This document shows, piece after piece, positions 53,533-62,936 of a stretch of DNA of 64,000 bases (positions within the stretch are counted from its first letter, which is position 1; each line of letters begins with the position of its first letter). Source of the DNA: Clostridiaceae bacterium. Lineage in GTDB: Bacteria > Bacillota > Clostridia > Lachnospirales > Lachnospiraceae. Below the pieces are notes generated by a model. That model worked only from the letters and a program-made list of their open reading frames with translations. It was not told the DNA's origin and searched no databases. The stretch spans positions 22,145 to 86,144 of the forward strand of contig QXXC01000015.1 of the NCBI GenBank assembly GCA_009911305.1, given 5' to 3'. A program made the position numbers and the translations under genes.

Positions 53533-53955
53533 TTATTGAATCACACCGCTGACAATAAATGCGATTCCCAGGAAAATGCCAAATATCATGATTCCGGCCG
53601 CTTCATTCTTTTCCTTCAGCGCAGTGCCAAAATTAAACTTTCTGTTGACGATATCCACGAGAAAATATGCCAGTATGAATGAGACGATGCCAATTGCCGC
53701 ATAAGTTACGGTATCAAGCGCTCCATTCAGAAGCTCTGCCGCCTCGCCGGCTCCGTCAGATAGGATAGCAGAACGAATCACAAAACCAAGACCCGCATAG
53801 ATTCCCGCACTCACCCAGCCCACAGCTTTATTCCCCTCGTTTATCTCGTTTGGGAAATCCACCGGAATCACCAAATCAATCAGCCAATACCCCAGCATCA
53901 TCATAATCAGCCCGATAAAGAAATAAACCACTGTCTCCAATACAACCGTCACCAT
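53533..53955 (-). CDS. DUF350 family membrane protein (YjfL-like)
   Basis: A 140-residue protein with four hydrophobic helices in two DUF350 repeats (YFFIGLIMMMLGYWLIDLVI, and AAIGIVSFILAYFLVDIVN). Small acidic/Asn-rich loops (PNEINEGNKAVGW; ALKEKNEAAGI) recur at equal places in each repeat, the family signature. The function is unknown; E. coli YjfL belongs here and lies in an operon with a PspA-like protein and a glutathionylspermidine synthase-like enzyme, which also links DUF350 with polyamines and membrane stress. It is 27 bases downstream of the DUF4178 gene. Confidence 0.88.
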   Translation of the reverse strand: MVTVVLETVVYFFIGLIMMMLGYWLIDLVIPVDFPNEINEGNKAVGWVSAGIYAGLGFVIRSAILSDGAGEAAELLNGALDTVTYAAIGIVSFILAYFLVDIVNRKFNFGTALKEKNEAAGIMIFGIFLGIAFIVSGVIQ

Positions 53956-53982
53956 AATTTTTCTCCTTTTCTTAAACTGAAT

Positions 53983-55074
53983 TTATTTGCCGCTGCTCAA
54001 TCCTCCGTTCGATGACTGCCGGCTGTTGATGCTTGACTGCCGGATTGAACTGGAATAGCTGTCAAAATAACCGTTTCCTATATTATGTATTGTCGTCCCG
54101 TTATACATCGAATAGGCCGAAGGCGTACCTTTATAGGTAGACGAATCCGATGAGTAGCCCGAGCTGTAATAGTGACTGCGGTACCATGAAGTGCCGGCGC
54201 GTGAGATTCGGTAAGGGGCATTATCCGATGTGTAATTATACTTTCTGCCTGACACCTGGATATAGACTTTCTGTTCCTCATTCTCCGGATGATATACAAG
54301 GCAATATTCCTGATTGGTCAAAATAGCAATCTCCTGATTATTTTTATCATCCTTTTGGGTCACCGATTCGGTATATCCCGCAATGCCCTGAATGATATCC
54401 CTGGCAACATCATCGGTTGTCGCCGGCGTATGATACGCATATACCGCTGCTTTCTGCTTCTCATTGCCGGACAGGGAAGTTTCATATACATATTTTTCGG
54501 AACCCTCTAAATATCTGCTAATGTTTTTGTTGACCCCCAGGTACGAAAAAACGTGGTTTCCAATAAGCGTCAAAAAACAACAAATACAGAGAATGCCCGC
54601 CATAACCAGCACGCCCTGATTGGCAGATATTCCATTTCCGGCGGAATGCTCTTCATATCCCGTCTCGACAATATCGCTTTTTTCAATATATTCCCCCCTG
54701 GAAAATTCACTTCCGTCTTCCCAAACCTCAACCGAAAGCGTGTGCTCCTCCGATACATCTTCATATTCCACAAAATCAGCGCTCTCGCCCGGATCTACAT
54801 CCACATCCCCTTCGGCACAGCGGACCACCTGCTTTCCCTCATCAACCTTATGCCATTCCGGTCCAATCCTTCCTCTGACATTGTTGGCAGGCCATGAAAC
54901 AGAATATTCGTCATATATTTCATCACATGAAAGCCAAACTTCCCCATCTGATGTTTTTATGCGGTATTCCGTCCATGCTTTATTGGAATCCTGAGGATTT
55001 TCATATTGAATATAGCCAATCACCTTTCCCGGCCGGCCCTTTATATTGAGCAGTGTACCTACTCGATAAAACAT
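53983..55074 (-). CDS. DUF4178 domain membrane-anchored protein
   Basis: A 363-residue protein. Residues 1-140 form a DUF4178 domain (beta-rich, YRVGTLLNIKGRPGKVIGYI, WTEYRIKTSDGEVWLSCDE). One transmembrane helix lies at about 153-176 (GVLVMAGILCICCFLTLIGN). The rest is extracytoplasmic, ending in a Ser/Tyr/Gly-rich low-complexity tail (about 300-363). No enzymatic motif is seen. I chose the start at 55074 because AGAAGGAGG precedes it; ten more in-frame codons upstream fall inside element C. The gene sits between SpeD and DUF350, so its job is presumably linked to polyamines at the membrane. Confidence 0.83.
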   Translation of the reverse strand: MFYRVGTLLNIKGRPGKVIGYIQYENPQDSNKAWTEYRIKTSDGEVWLSCDEIYDEYSVSWPANNVRGRIGPEWHKVDEGKQVVRCAEGDVDVDPGESADFVEYEDVSEEHTLSVEVWEDGSEFSRGEYIEKSDIVETGYEEHSAGNGISANQGVLVMAGILCICCFLTLIGNHVFSYLGVNKNISRYLEGSEKYVYETSLSGNEKQKAAVYAYHTPATTDDVARDIIQGIAGYTESVTQKDDKNNQEIAILTNQEYCLVYHPENEEQKVYIQVSGRKYNYTSDNAPYRISRAGTSWYRSHYYSSGYSSDSSTYKGTPSAYSMYNGTTIHNIGNGYFDSYSSSIRQSSINSRQSSNGGLSSGK

Positions 55075-55092
55075 ATTCCGCCTCCTTCTATA

Positions 55093-55221
55093 AGGAACTG
55101 TCACGAAATAACTTGTGCAAAGTGCACAGGATTATTCTTCGAGAGTGCCAATCAAAAATCAGGCGCATAGTGGGCTATGTAACTTCACTCTCGGAGAAAA
55201 AGACAAGCAGTAACAGTTCCT
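55093..55221. mobile_element. MITE-like inverted-repeat element C inside the speD-DUF4178 operon (129 bp)
   Basis: AGGAACTGT (55093-55101) and ACAGTTCCT (55213-55221) are inverted ends, with CGAGAGTG/CACTCTCG as an inner pair. The middle, GGCGCATAG-TGGG-CTATGTAAC, matches the centre of element A. Its right end supplies the TAG stop of speD. Confidence 0.7.
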
Positions 55222-55555
55222 AACCCCTGATATCACGCTGTATGGCCTGAACCCGAACACGTCCTGAACCAAATAAATCTTTAAGCATCTGCGCGATCCC
55301 ATCCGCCACATCATCCCTGCATGAAAAAATATCGACTGCCGCATATTGATATTCCGGCCAGGTATGTATGGAAAAGTGGGAAGTGGAAATAACAGCAAAA
55401 TATGTAATGCCAACCGGTTCAAATTTGTGAATGCATTCCTCCACAATATTTGCGCCCACGTATTTAATGGCTTTATGCGCTACCTCCGTCACTGCTTTGG
55501 TATCGTCAATAAGCATAGAACAATCATATAAATCTGCAATAATCTGTATTGCCAT
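55220..55555 (-). CDS. speD: S-adenosylmethionine decarboxylase-like proenzyme (SpeD), divergent cleavage site
   Basis: A 111-residue homologue of class 1 AdoMet decarboxylase, which self-cleaves to a pyruvoyl enzyme and makes decarboxylated SAM, the aminopropyl donor. The core is VISTSHFSIHTWPEYQYAAV. The pyruvoyl-forming Ser59, His64 and Cys79 are kept, but the residue before the serine is Thr58, not the Glu almost always found there (ESH). This may alter processing or substrate; SpeD homologues with new decarboxylase activities are known. The gene ends inside element C and is slightly short. It should feed the aminopropyltransferase of the same cluster. Confidence 0.85.
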   Translation of the reverse strand: MAIQIIADLYDCSMLIDDTKAVTEVAHKAIKYVGANIVEECIHKFEPVGITYFAVISTSHFSIHTWPEYQYAAVDIFSCRDDVADGIAQMLKDLFGSGRVRVQAIQRDIRG

Positions 55556-55593
55556 TTTCTCTTACCCAACCATTCTCTTTCACGGACTTCCAA

Positions 55594-55926
55594 TCAGTCT
55601 TCTCTTCCAAATAATTTTCCAGTCAGCTTGTGAAGAATCCCATAATCGGCCTTCGACTCCGCTCTGTCTCCGCCGCAATTGACACAACAGGAAACATCAG
55701 AACGATTATAGGAACCACAATATGCGCATAGCCAGTCCGGCGCGTTGGTTGTCCTCGTCTTTTCCTCTTGAGTTAAAGCTGCCGTATCTAAATCTTCAGG
55801 CAGATAAAAAACATTTTCAATCCCCCGGGGCTTTCCGCACGATGTACATGCGCCGAATCGTGCTTTTATCGCTTTCCTGCCGCAATATGCGCAGTCCCAT
55901 AAGCCTTCTATCCTTTTTTCTTCCAT
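55594..55926 (-). CDS. Double RanBP2-type zinc-ribbon protein
   Basis: A 110-residue soluble protein with two zinc knuckles: Cys12/15/27/30 (WDCAYCGRK...CTSCGKPRG) and Cys67/70/81/84 (WLCAYCGSYNRS...CVNCGGDRA). Both have the W-x-C-x2-C start of RanBP2-type fingers. It may bind RNA or protein partners; no catalytic domain. It is the first large gene of the island and starts 3 bases after a 31-codon ORF, with no strong ribosome site of its own, so coupling is likely. Confidence 0.85.
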   Translation of the reverse strand: MEEKRIEGLWDCAYCGRKAIKARFGACTSCGKPRGIENVFYLPEDLDTAALTQEEKTRTTNAPDWLCAYCGSYNRSDVSCCVNCGGDRAESKADYGILHKLTGKLFGRED

Positions 55927-55929
55927 TCG

Positions 55930-56025
55930 TCACACTCTGACCTTTGGCAGCAATCCGGATCGCTTTGCCGTTCGCCGTTTTGTCTTTCCCTTCATTTTGT
56001 CATCCATATATTTTTGTAAATGCAT
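55930..56025 (-). CDS. Short basic ORF (31 residues) heading the polyamine island
   Basis: MHLQKYMDDKMKGKTKRRTA and a further 11 residues, ending KVRV; 12 of 31 residues are Lys or Arg. AAAGGA stands five bases before the ATG, a good promoter is 38-67 bases upstream, and the stop codon is 3 bases from the next start. It is too short for homology judgement. It could be a leader peptide that couples or senses translation (for example of polyamine levels), or a small basic protein. Polyamine-responsive leader peptides are known for other polyamine genes; this one is unproven. Confidence 0.5.
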   Translation of the reverse strand: MHLQKYMDDKMKGKTKRRTAKRSGLLPKVRV

Positions 56026-56062
56026 GTGTATCCTTTGCCTGCACACTCTGAATCGTGTTTTA

Positions 56063-56092
56063 AGTATATCTCTTATGACAGATCATAGTCAA
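56063..56092 (-). promoter_or_regulatory. Promoter of the polyamine island
   Basis: On the minus strand -35 TTGACT (56087-56092), 18-base spacer, -10 TATACT (56063-56068). Confidence 0.75.
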
Positions 56093-56100
56093 GCGTTTAA

Positions 56101-56765
56101 TTAAAAGATTCCCACCTTCCTGTTTGTGCTGTCCTGCTTTAAGATCCCATCCATCACGCCCCGGTTGCCGTCCTTTAGGAGGAACAGTTCCTCCTTTAAG
56201 TCAGCCTCATGGCCGGTCAGCGGCTCCAAGATACTTGTATAGCCTTGCTGCCCTGCCCTATCTCCCGCTTTGCGGCCCATCTGCACTCCCGGAACCTTGC
56301 GAGAACCGCGCCGGCGTTCTGGGCAGGCATGGCGCCGTAGCCGATCCTGCCTTCCTCCTCGTCAATCCAGGAAGCCGTCCCCTTCGTGGCAACCACCGGG
56401 ATCTTCCGGTTCCCGCTGGAAGTCCAGATCACCGTGGCGATACTCCGGAAAAAGTTCTCCTCCTCCAAAGCCTCCACCAGCGTATGCTCAAACTCGTCCG
56501 GCATCTCCCCGGCCCTCTGCATCTCCTTGGAATCCCCAATGGCAATCGTCATGGGATTGTGGATCATCATCATACCCACCGGAGACATCAGAACCTCCGT
56601 CCCAGCCATGGCAATCACGGAAGCGGCAGAAGCCGCCAGGGCATCCACCTTCACCGTCACATCCCCTTTGTACTCCATCAACATGTTGTAAATCTGCGCC
56701 GCCGCAAACACGTCCCCGCCAGGAGAATTGATCCAGACTTGAGATGGGCTGTCAACTTTTTTTAT
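56101..56765 (-). pseudogene. Scrambled prophage remnant: ClpP-like prohead protease joined to HK97-type capsid fragment
   Basis: Reading from 56765 leftward: VWINSPGGDVFAAAQIYNML, then the Clp-type active site ALAASAASVIAMAG (Ser) and MMIHNPMTIAIGD (His), typical of phage head-maturation proteases. Near 56510 the frame passes without a stop into EFEHTLVEALEEENFFRSIA and TVIWTSSGNRKIPVVATKGT, which resembles the N-terminal part of an HK97-type major capsid protein. After about 56350 the similarity stops; another fragment in a different frame covers 56101-56286 (ILEPLTGHEADLKEELFLLK). The N-terminus of the protease is absent, cut off at about 56760. It is decayed DNA with no other phage gene nearby. 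Stretch 56766-56888 has no gene. Confidence 0.75.
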
Positions 56766-56888
56766 ACCACATCATGCCGGCTAAACGGCAGCAAATGATG
56801 CACAGAACTTGTGCCGGCTGCACAACTTCGCGCCTGCCGGCGTACAACAAAATAAGGGCAGCCGTCCGGATTGCCTGAACGGTTACCC

Positions 56889-57719
56889 CTATATCAACTG
56901 ATGCCTGCGAAACGCGCTGTAAATCCCATCCTTCTGCACGGACGGACAGATGTCGTCAGCCAGCCGCTTGAGCTCTTCGCTGCCGTTCTCCATACAGATC
57001 GACAGGCCGGCTGTCTCGAGCATCTCTTTATCGTTCATACTGTCGCCGATGGCCACCGAGGCCTTTAACGGCACGCCGAGATATTCACATACGCGCCGGA
57101 CCGCCCGGCCTTTGTCAAACTGGCGGTTGATGATTTCCGCGCTTATCAATCCATTCCTGTTGTTATCCTGTATACACAGGTCAAAATCCAGCGCCAGAAG
57201 ATCGGCGGCCTCTGCAAAGCGCTCCTGTGACGGGCTCATGACAACCATCTTATACACAGGCTGCCCTCTGTATTCGCCCATCGGACGGATATGTAAGGAC
57301 TCCTCTATCTGTTCCCTCCAGCGGAGCAGATCGCTGCAGCCCGCCTGTGACGCATGGGCGCGGAGGTATTCTTTAAAGGCTTCATCTGTGTAAGAGCCGT
57401 CCATGCATTCCACCGTGCGGTAGATTCCATGAGTCCTGAGGATGCGCATGGCCTGCTCCTGCTGCTCCCGGGTCATGGGGCAGTCATAGATGACCGACCC
57501 GCCGCATTCGATATAGCCGCCGGAGCTCGCCACAACTCCGTCAAACCCGTAATCTAAAAGCGGACGAAGCATGTCATAGTTCCTGCCCGTGCACAGGAAT
57601 ACCCGATGGCCGCGCTGCCTGGCCCTGCGGACCGCTTCCACCGCCGACCCCGGCGGCTCATTGGCTCCCGGCTCCGTGAGCGTCCCGTCAATATCCAGAA
57701 AGATGATCCGAAGCTCCAT
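56889..57719 (-). CDS. HAD superfamily phosphatase, Cof type
   Basis: A 276-residue cytosolic phosphatase of the Cof/YidA group. Motif I is FLDIDGTLT at residues 7-15, motif II CTGRN near 43, and motif IV GDSMNDKEMLE near 238; the C2-type cap lies between. Substrates are sugar or nucleotide phosphates; not determinable here. The gene begins directly at the stop of the HPr-like gene, so the two are co-translated. An imperfect hairpin (56850-56885) follows. Confidence 0.92.
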   Translation of the reverse strand: MELRIIFLDIDGTLTEPGANEPPGSAVEAVRRARQRGHRVFLCTGRNYDMLRPLLDYGFDGVVASSGGYIECGGSVIYDCPMTREQQEQAMRILRTHGIYRTVECMDGSYTDEAFKEYLRAHASQAGCSDLLRWREQIEESLHIRPMGEYRGQPVYKMVVMSPSQERFAEAADLLALDFDLCIQDNNRNGLISAEIINRQFDKGRAVRRVCEYLGVPLKASVAIGDSMNDKEMLETAGLSICMENGSEELKRLADDICPSVQKDGIYSAFRRHQLI

Positions 57720-57971
57720 TCACACCCTCTCTGCGTATCTGCCTTCGTTGAAGTGAAACGCCGTAAACGTATCACACAGCGGCAGCTCGTCTGAATCGCA
57801 GCGCAGCTCCTGCGGCTGTGTCAGGTCGAGTGAAAATACGCCCAGAATGGAACGCGGGTCAACGACCCGTTTCCCTGAGCCGATCTCAAAGTTTGCCTCC
57901 GCCCGGTTCACTGTATTTACAAAATGCTTTACCTGCTCCACGTCATTGAATTTCACATACATTTTCTGCAT
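57720..57971 (-). CDS. HPr-like protein lacking the phospho-histidine
   Basis: An 83-residue protein with an HPr fold pattern: KMYVKFNDVEQVKHFVNTVN, then GKRVVDPRSILGVFSLDLTQ around the place of the regulatory Ser46 (Ser in RSILGV). The GxHARPA segment with the PTS phospho-acceptor His15 is replaced by NRAEANFEI, so it cannot take part in sugar phosphotransfer. Like Crh it could be a regulatory partner phosphorylated on serine. AGGAAGG precedes the start. It shares a transcript with the HAD phosphatase. Confidence 0.8.
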   Translation of the reverse strand: MQKMYVKFNDVEQVKHFVNTVNRAEANFEIGSGKRVVDPRSILGVFSLDLTQPQELRCDSDELPLCDTFTAFHFNEGRYAERV

Positions 57972-58003
57972 ACTCTGTTTTCCTTCCTCTCTTAAAAATA
58001 TGT

Positions 58004-58017
58004 AAACGCGTTCGTTT
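58004..58017. promoter_or_regulatory. Candidate LacI-type operator in the HPr-like gene leader
   Basis: AAACG-CGTT-CGTTT is an inverted repeat downstream of the promoter and 33 bases before the gene, placed like a roadblock operator. Confidence 0.35.
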
Positions 58018-58079
58018 CACGGCGTTTCTTTTTCACATTTATGATCCTGTTTTATGATATCGATTTCAGTTATGAGGGA

Positions 58080-58108
58080 ATAATATACCAGATTCCGGCA
58101 TTTGTAAA
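58080..58108 (-). promoter_or_regulatory. Promoter of the HPr-like/HAD operon
   Basis: On the minus strand -35 TTTACA (58103-58108), 17-base spacer, -10 TATTAT (58080-58085). Further right, 58109-58284 holds a GCCGCGGC inverted repeat around a long loop (58171-58233) but no gene; it may contribute to termination after parC. Confidence 0.7.
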
Positions 58109-58284
58109 TAGGCATTTTCCATAATTTTCCTTCTCAGATTTTGGGCATATTGATGAAATTATCTGGAACAGCCGCGGCGCTCCCGCGCTCCTGGTTTGAG
58201 CCCAAAGAGCCCGGCGGACCGCCGCGGCTTTCATATGGATTAGAAATGCTTTTGCATGGCTTCTGAAGCCGTCTCGCTGCGTGT

Positions 58285-60525
58285 TTACACGCGCGCCCTG
58301 TTCCCTTTCCCATCCCGTTTCCCGGTCTTAAGGCGGTTTAAATGCACTGTTTTCTCTTTATAGACCACGGTCTGATCCCCGTCTGCGCCAAGCAGGTGGA
58401 CGGCGCTCAGCTCATCCCCTGCCTCTAAGCGGATGCCGCGCACGCCTCTGGAGTTCTTCCTGAGAACAGAAACCTCCTCCAGCGGGAAGCGCAAAAATAT
58501 GCCTCCTGCGGTCTGCAGGACAAGATCGCTTTTGCCCTGTGCCGGCTGAATGCTCAGCAGCCGATCGCCCTCCTGGAGCTTGGTGGCGGCCACGGTCCGG
58601 TTGTTCGTCTCAAATTCCGTTCCGGGCACCCGCTTAACCATGGCGTCCCGGGTGGCAAAGAGCAGCGTTTCTTTTAAGAGCGCCGCGCGGTTTATGATAT
58701 ACACCGGATGCTCTCTGGTCCCGTCAAATTTGCTTAAATTGTCGATCGGCGTGCCCTTGTCGCGCAGCTTCCCGCAGGGGATGTCCGACACCCTGACCTG
58801 GTGCAGGGCCCCTGTATCCGTGAACAGGCAGATCCTGTCATCGCTTAAGCAGGGGATGACGCACGCATGCTCTGCCTCCACGCTTTCCCGGTTGCGCTCG
58901 TAGACAGCCCGATCCAGGAGGCGGCTGTAGCCGAAACGGTCCATGACAAAGACCGCCTCGCGAACCTCCTGCGGCGCTTCCACATACACGGCTTCGGCCC
59001 CGTCCTCAAGCTGCGTCCGCCTTGGAGCGGCAAATTCCGCTCTGATCGCTTCCAGATCCTGTTTAATCACTGCGTCCATAAAACTCCGGCCTGACAGGAT
59101 TTTCTCGTATTCTTTTATCTTTTGAAGCGTCTCTTTGTACTCCTTTTCCAGAGCCAGGATCTCCAGACCGATCAGCTTATAGAGGCGCATCTCCAGGATG
59201 GCCGAGGCCTGTTTTTCTGTAAAATGCAGAGCCTTCGCGTCCTCCTCAAAGCCCGGCGTCCGGAAATGGATCCGGGATATGTCCCCGTTCATGAGGCAGG
59301 CTTTGGCGTCCTTTAGGTTTTTCGCGCCGCGCAGGATGGCAATGATCAGGTCAATGCAGTCGCAGGCCGCGATCAGGCCCTCGCGGATCTCCTTTTTTTC
59401 AAGCTCCTTTTCCAGGAGAACCTTATATTTCCTCGTGTTGTTCTCGTACTGGAATTCCAGATAATTTTTCAGTATTCCTGTCAGGCTTAAGGTTTCCGGA
59501 CGCCCCTTTACGATGGCCAGCATGTTGACGCCGAAGGTGTCCTCCAGTTTGGTCTTTTTGTAGAGGATATTTTTGATTTTATCGATATCCGCGTCCTTTT
59601 TGAGCTCCAGGACGATGCGGATCCCCTCTTTGCTGGACTGGTTGGAAATGTCAACCACATCCGGGAGCTTTTTGGATTCCACGAGCTCGGCAATGTCCAT
59701 CAGACATTTATTGATCCCGGCCCCGATCATGGTGTAGGGAATCTCGGAGATGACAAGCTTATCGCGGTCCGCCCTGCGCTTTCCAAGCTCGACCTCCATC
59801 TTTGCCCGCAGCTTGATTTTGCCGATCCCTGTCTCGTAGATGGCCAAAAGCTCGCTCTGGTTGGCGATAATGCCGCCTGTGGGGAAATCGGGGCCCTGTA
59901 AGATGCCGAGGAGCTCCTGCACGCTGAGGCGCGGATTGTCAATGTAGGCCATGACGGTGTCAATGACCTCGCCTAAGTTGTGGGGCGGGATGCTGGTGCT
60001 CATGCCCACCGCAATGCCTTCTGAGCCGTTGACAAGGAGGTTCGGAATCCGCACCGGGAGCACTTCCGGCTCCTTTTCCGTCTCGTCGTAGTTGGGGACA
60101 AAGCGCACCGTCTTATCCAGATCCTTTAAATACACCTCCTCGGCGAATTTTTTAAGCCTGGCCTCGGTGTAACGCATGGCCGCGGCCCCGTCCCCCTCGA
60201 TGGAGCCGAAATTTCCGTGCCCGTCCACCAGGGCCATGCCCTTTTTAAAGTCCTGGGACAGGACCACCAGGGTTTCATAGATGGAGCTGTCGCCGTGAGG
60301 GTGGTATTTACCCATGGTATCCCCGACGATACGCGCCGATTTCCGGTGCGGCTTGTCGTGGCCTAAGCGCAGCTCGCTCATATCGTACAGCACGCGCCGC
60401 TGCACCGGCTTTAAACCGTCCCGGGCGTCCGGGATGGCGCGGGCCGTGATCACGCTCATGGAGTAATTCATGTAGCTGCGCTGCATTTCTTCTGAGTATT
60501 CGGTTGTTATAATTCGTTCTGCCAT
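58285..60525 (-). CDS. parC: DNA topoisomerase IV subunit A (ParC/GyrA-type)
   Basis: A 746-residue type IIA topoisomerase A subunit. Catalytic Tyr119 is in AAMRYTEARL; the quinolone-binding region reads KYHPHGDSSIYETLVVL (Ser80, Ser81, Glu84). The C-terminal domain is shorter than that of gyrase A and I see no clear GyrA-box (QRRGGKG), so decatenating topoisomerase IV is more likely than gyrase. It follows its B subunit by 24 bases. The end is basic (TGKRDGKGNRARV). A second, true gyrase is presumed elsewhere. Confidence 0.88.
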   Translation of the reverse strand: MAERIITTEYSEEMQRSYMNYSMSVITARAIPDARDGLKPVQRRVLYDMSELRLGHDKPHRKSARIVGDTMGKYHPHGDSSIYETLVVLSQDFKKGMALVDGHGNFGSIEGDGAAAMRYTEARLKKFAEEVYLKDLDKTVRFVPNYDETEKEPEVLPVRIPNLLVNGSEGIAVGMSTSIPPHNLGEVIDTVMAYIDNPRLSVQELLGILQGPDFPTGGIIANQSELLAIYETGIGKIKLRAKMEVELGKRRADRDKLVISEIPYTMIGAGINKCLMDIAELVESKKLPDVVDISNQSSKEGIRIVLELKKDADIDKIKNILYKKTKLEDTFGVNMLAIVKGRPETLSLTGILKNYLEFQYENNTRKYKVLLEKELEKKEIREGLIAACDCIDLIIAILRGAKNLKDAKACLMNGDISRIHFRTPGFEEDAKALHFTEKQASAILEMRLYKLIGLEILALEKEYKETLQKIKEYEKILSGRSFMDAVIKQDLEAIRAEFAAPRRTQLEDGAEAVYVEAPQEVREAVFVMDRFGYSRLLDRAVYERNRESVEAEHACVIPCLSDDRICLFTDTGALHQVRVSDIPCGKLRDKGTPIDNLSKFDGTREHPVYIINRAALLKETLLFATRDAMVKRVPGTEFETNNRTVAATKLQEGDRLLSIQPAQGKSDLVLQTAGGIFLRFPLEEVSVLRKNSRGVRGIRLEAGDELSAVHLLGADGDQTVVYKEKTVHLNRLKTGKRDGKGNRARV

Positions 60526-60549
60526 TGTTTTCCTCTCCTGCCGCCGCGC

Positions 60550-62469
<1,920 letters not shown>

Positions 62470-62555
62470 AAATGACTCCTGTTCCTTCAAATCCTTCCGG
62501 CCCGCGGAAAAAAGGGTGAGCGGCCCCGTGGGAACGGGGCGGGTCTTATTGGCAG

Positions 62556-62600
62556 CAAAAAGACGGAGATTGCCTATGTATACGTATCATGCAAATCTCC
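62556..62600 (-). terminator. Leader hairpin with T-run upstream of parE (possible attenuator)
   Basis: On the minus strand GGAGATTTGC pairs with GCAATCTCC around a 17-base loop and is followed by GTCTTTTTG. It lies between the promoter and parE, about 90 bases before the start. A second hairpin GCCCCG/CGGGGC (62523-62540) is nearer the gene. Confidence 0.6.
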
Positions 62601-62637
62601 ATCCGCTTTTTCCGCGCAGCCTTGCCTGTGCGGATAA

Positions 62638-62665
62638 TTATTACATAAAATTTCGGTTTTGGCAA
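62638..62665 (-). promoter_or_regulatory. Promoter of parE-parC
   Basis: On the minus strand -35 TTGCCA (62660-62665), 16-base spacer ending TATG, -10 TAATAA (62638-62643). The remaining 62666-62936 stretch contains no gene I can support. Confidence 0.6.
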
Positions 62666-62936
62666 GTCGGTTTTGCCGGTAAATCGTTCATATGTTCTCT
62701 ATGTTATGGTTTGCACTTCTGCCGGGCTGTGCCCGGTAACACGCTTAGCGTTGCACGCAGACCACAAAAAACACCCCGCATTGGCCGGCGTGTGAACAGT
62801 ACCTTCTCTACTTTTTCTATCCCTTTGCCATACAGCAAAAACGCGTTCTCAAGTTCATGCTCCCATTGGGTCTGTGATTCCATTTTTCATATAAAACTGT
62901 AAGCGCTATAAATTAACAGTACAATCATATTAATTT

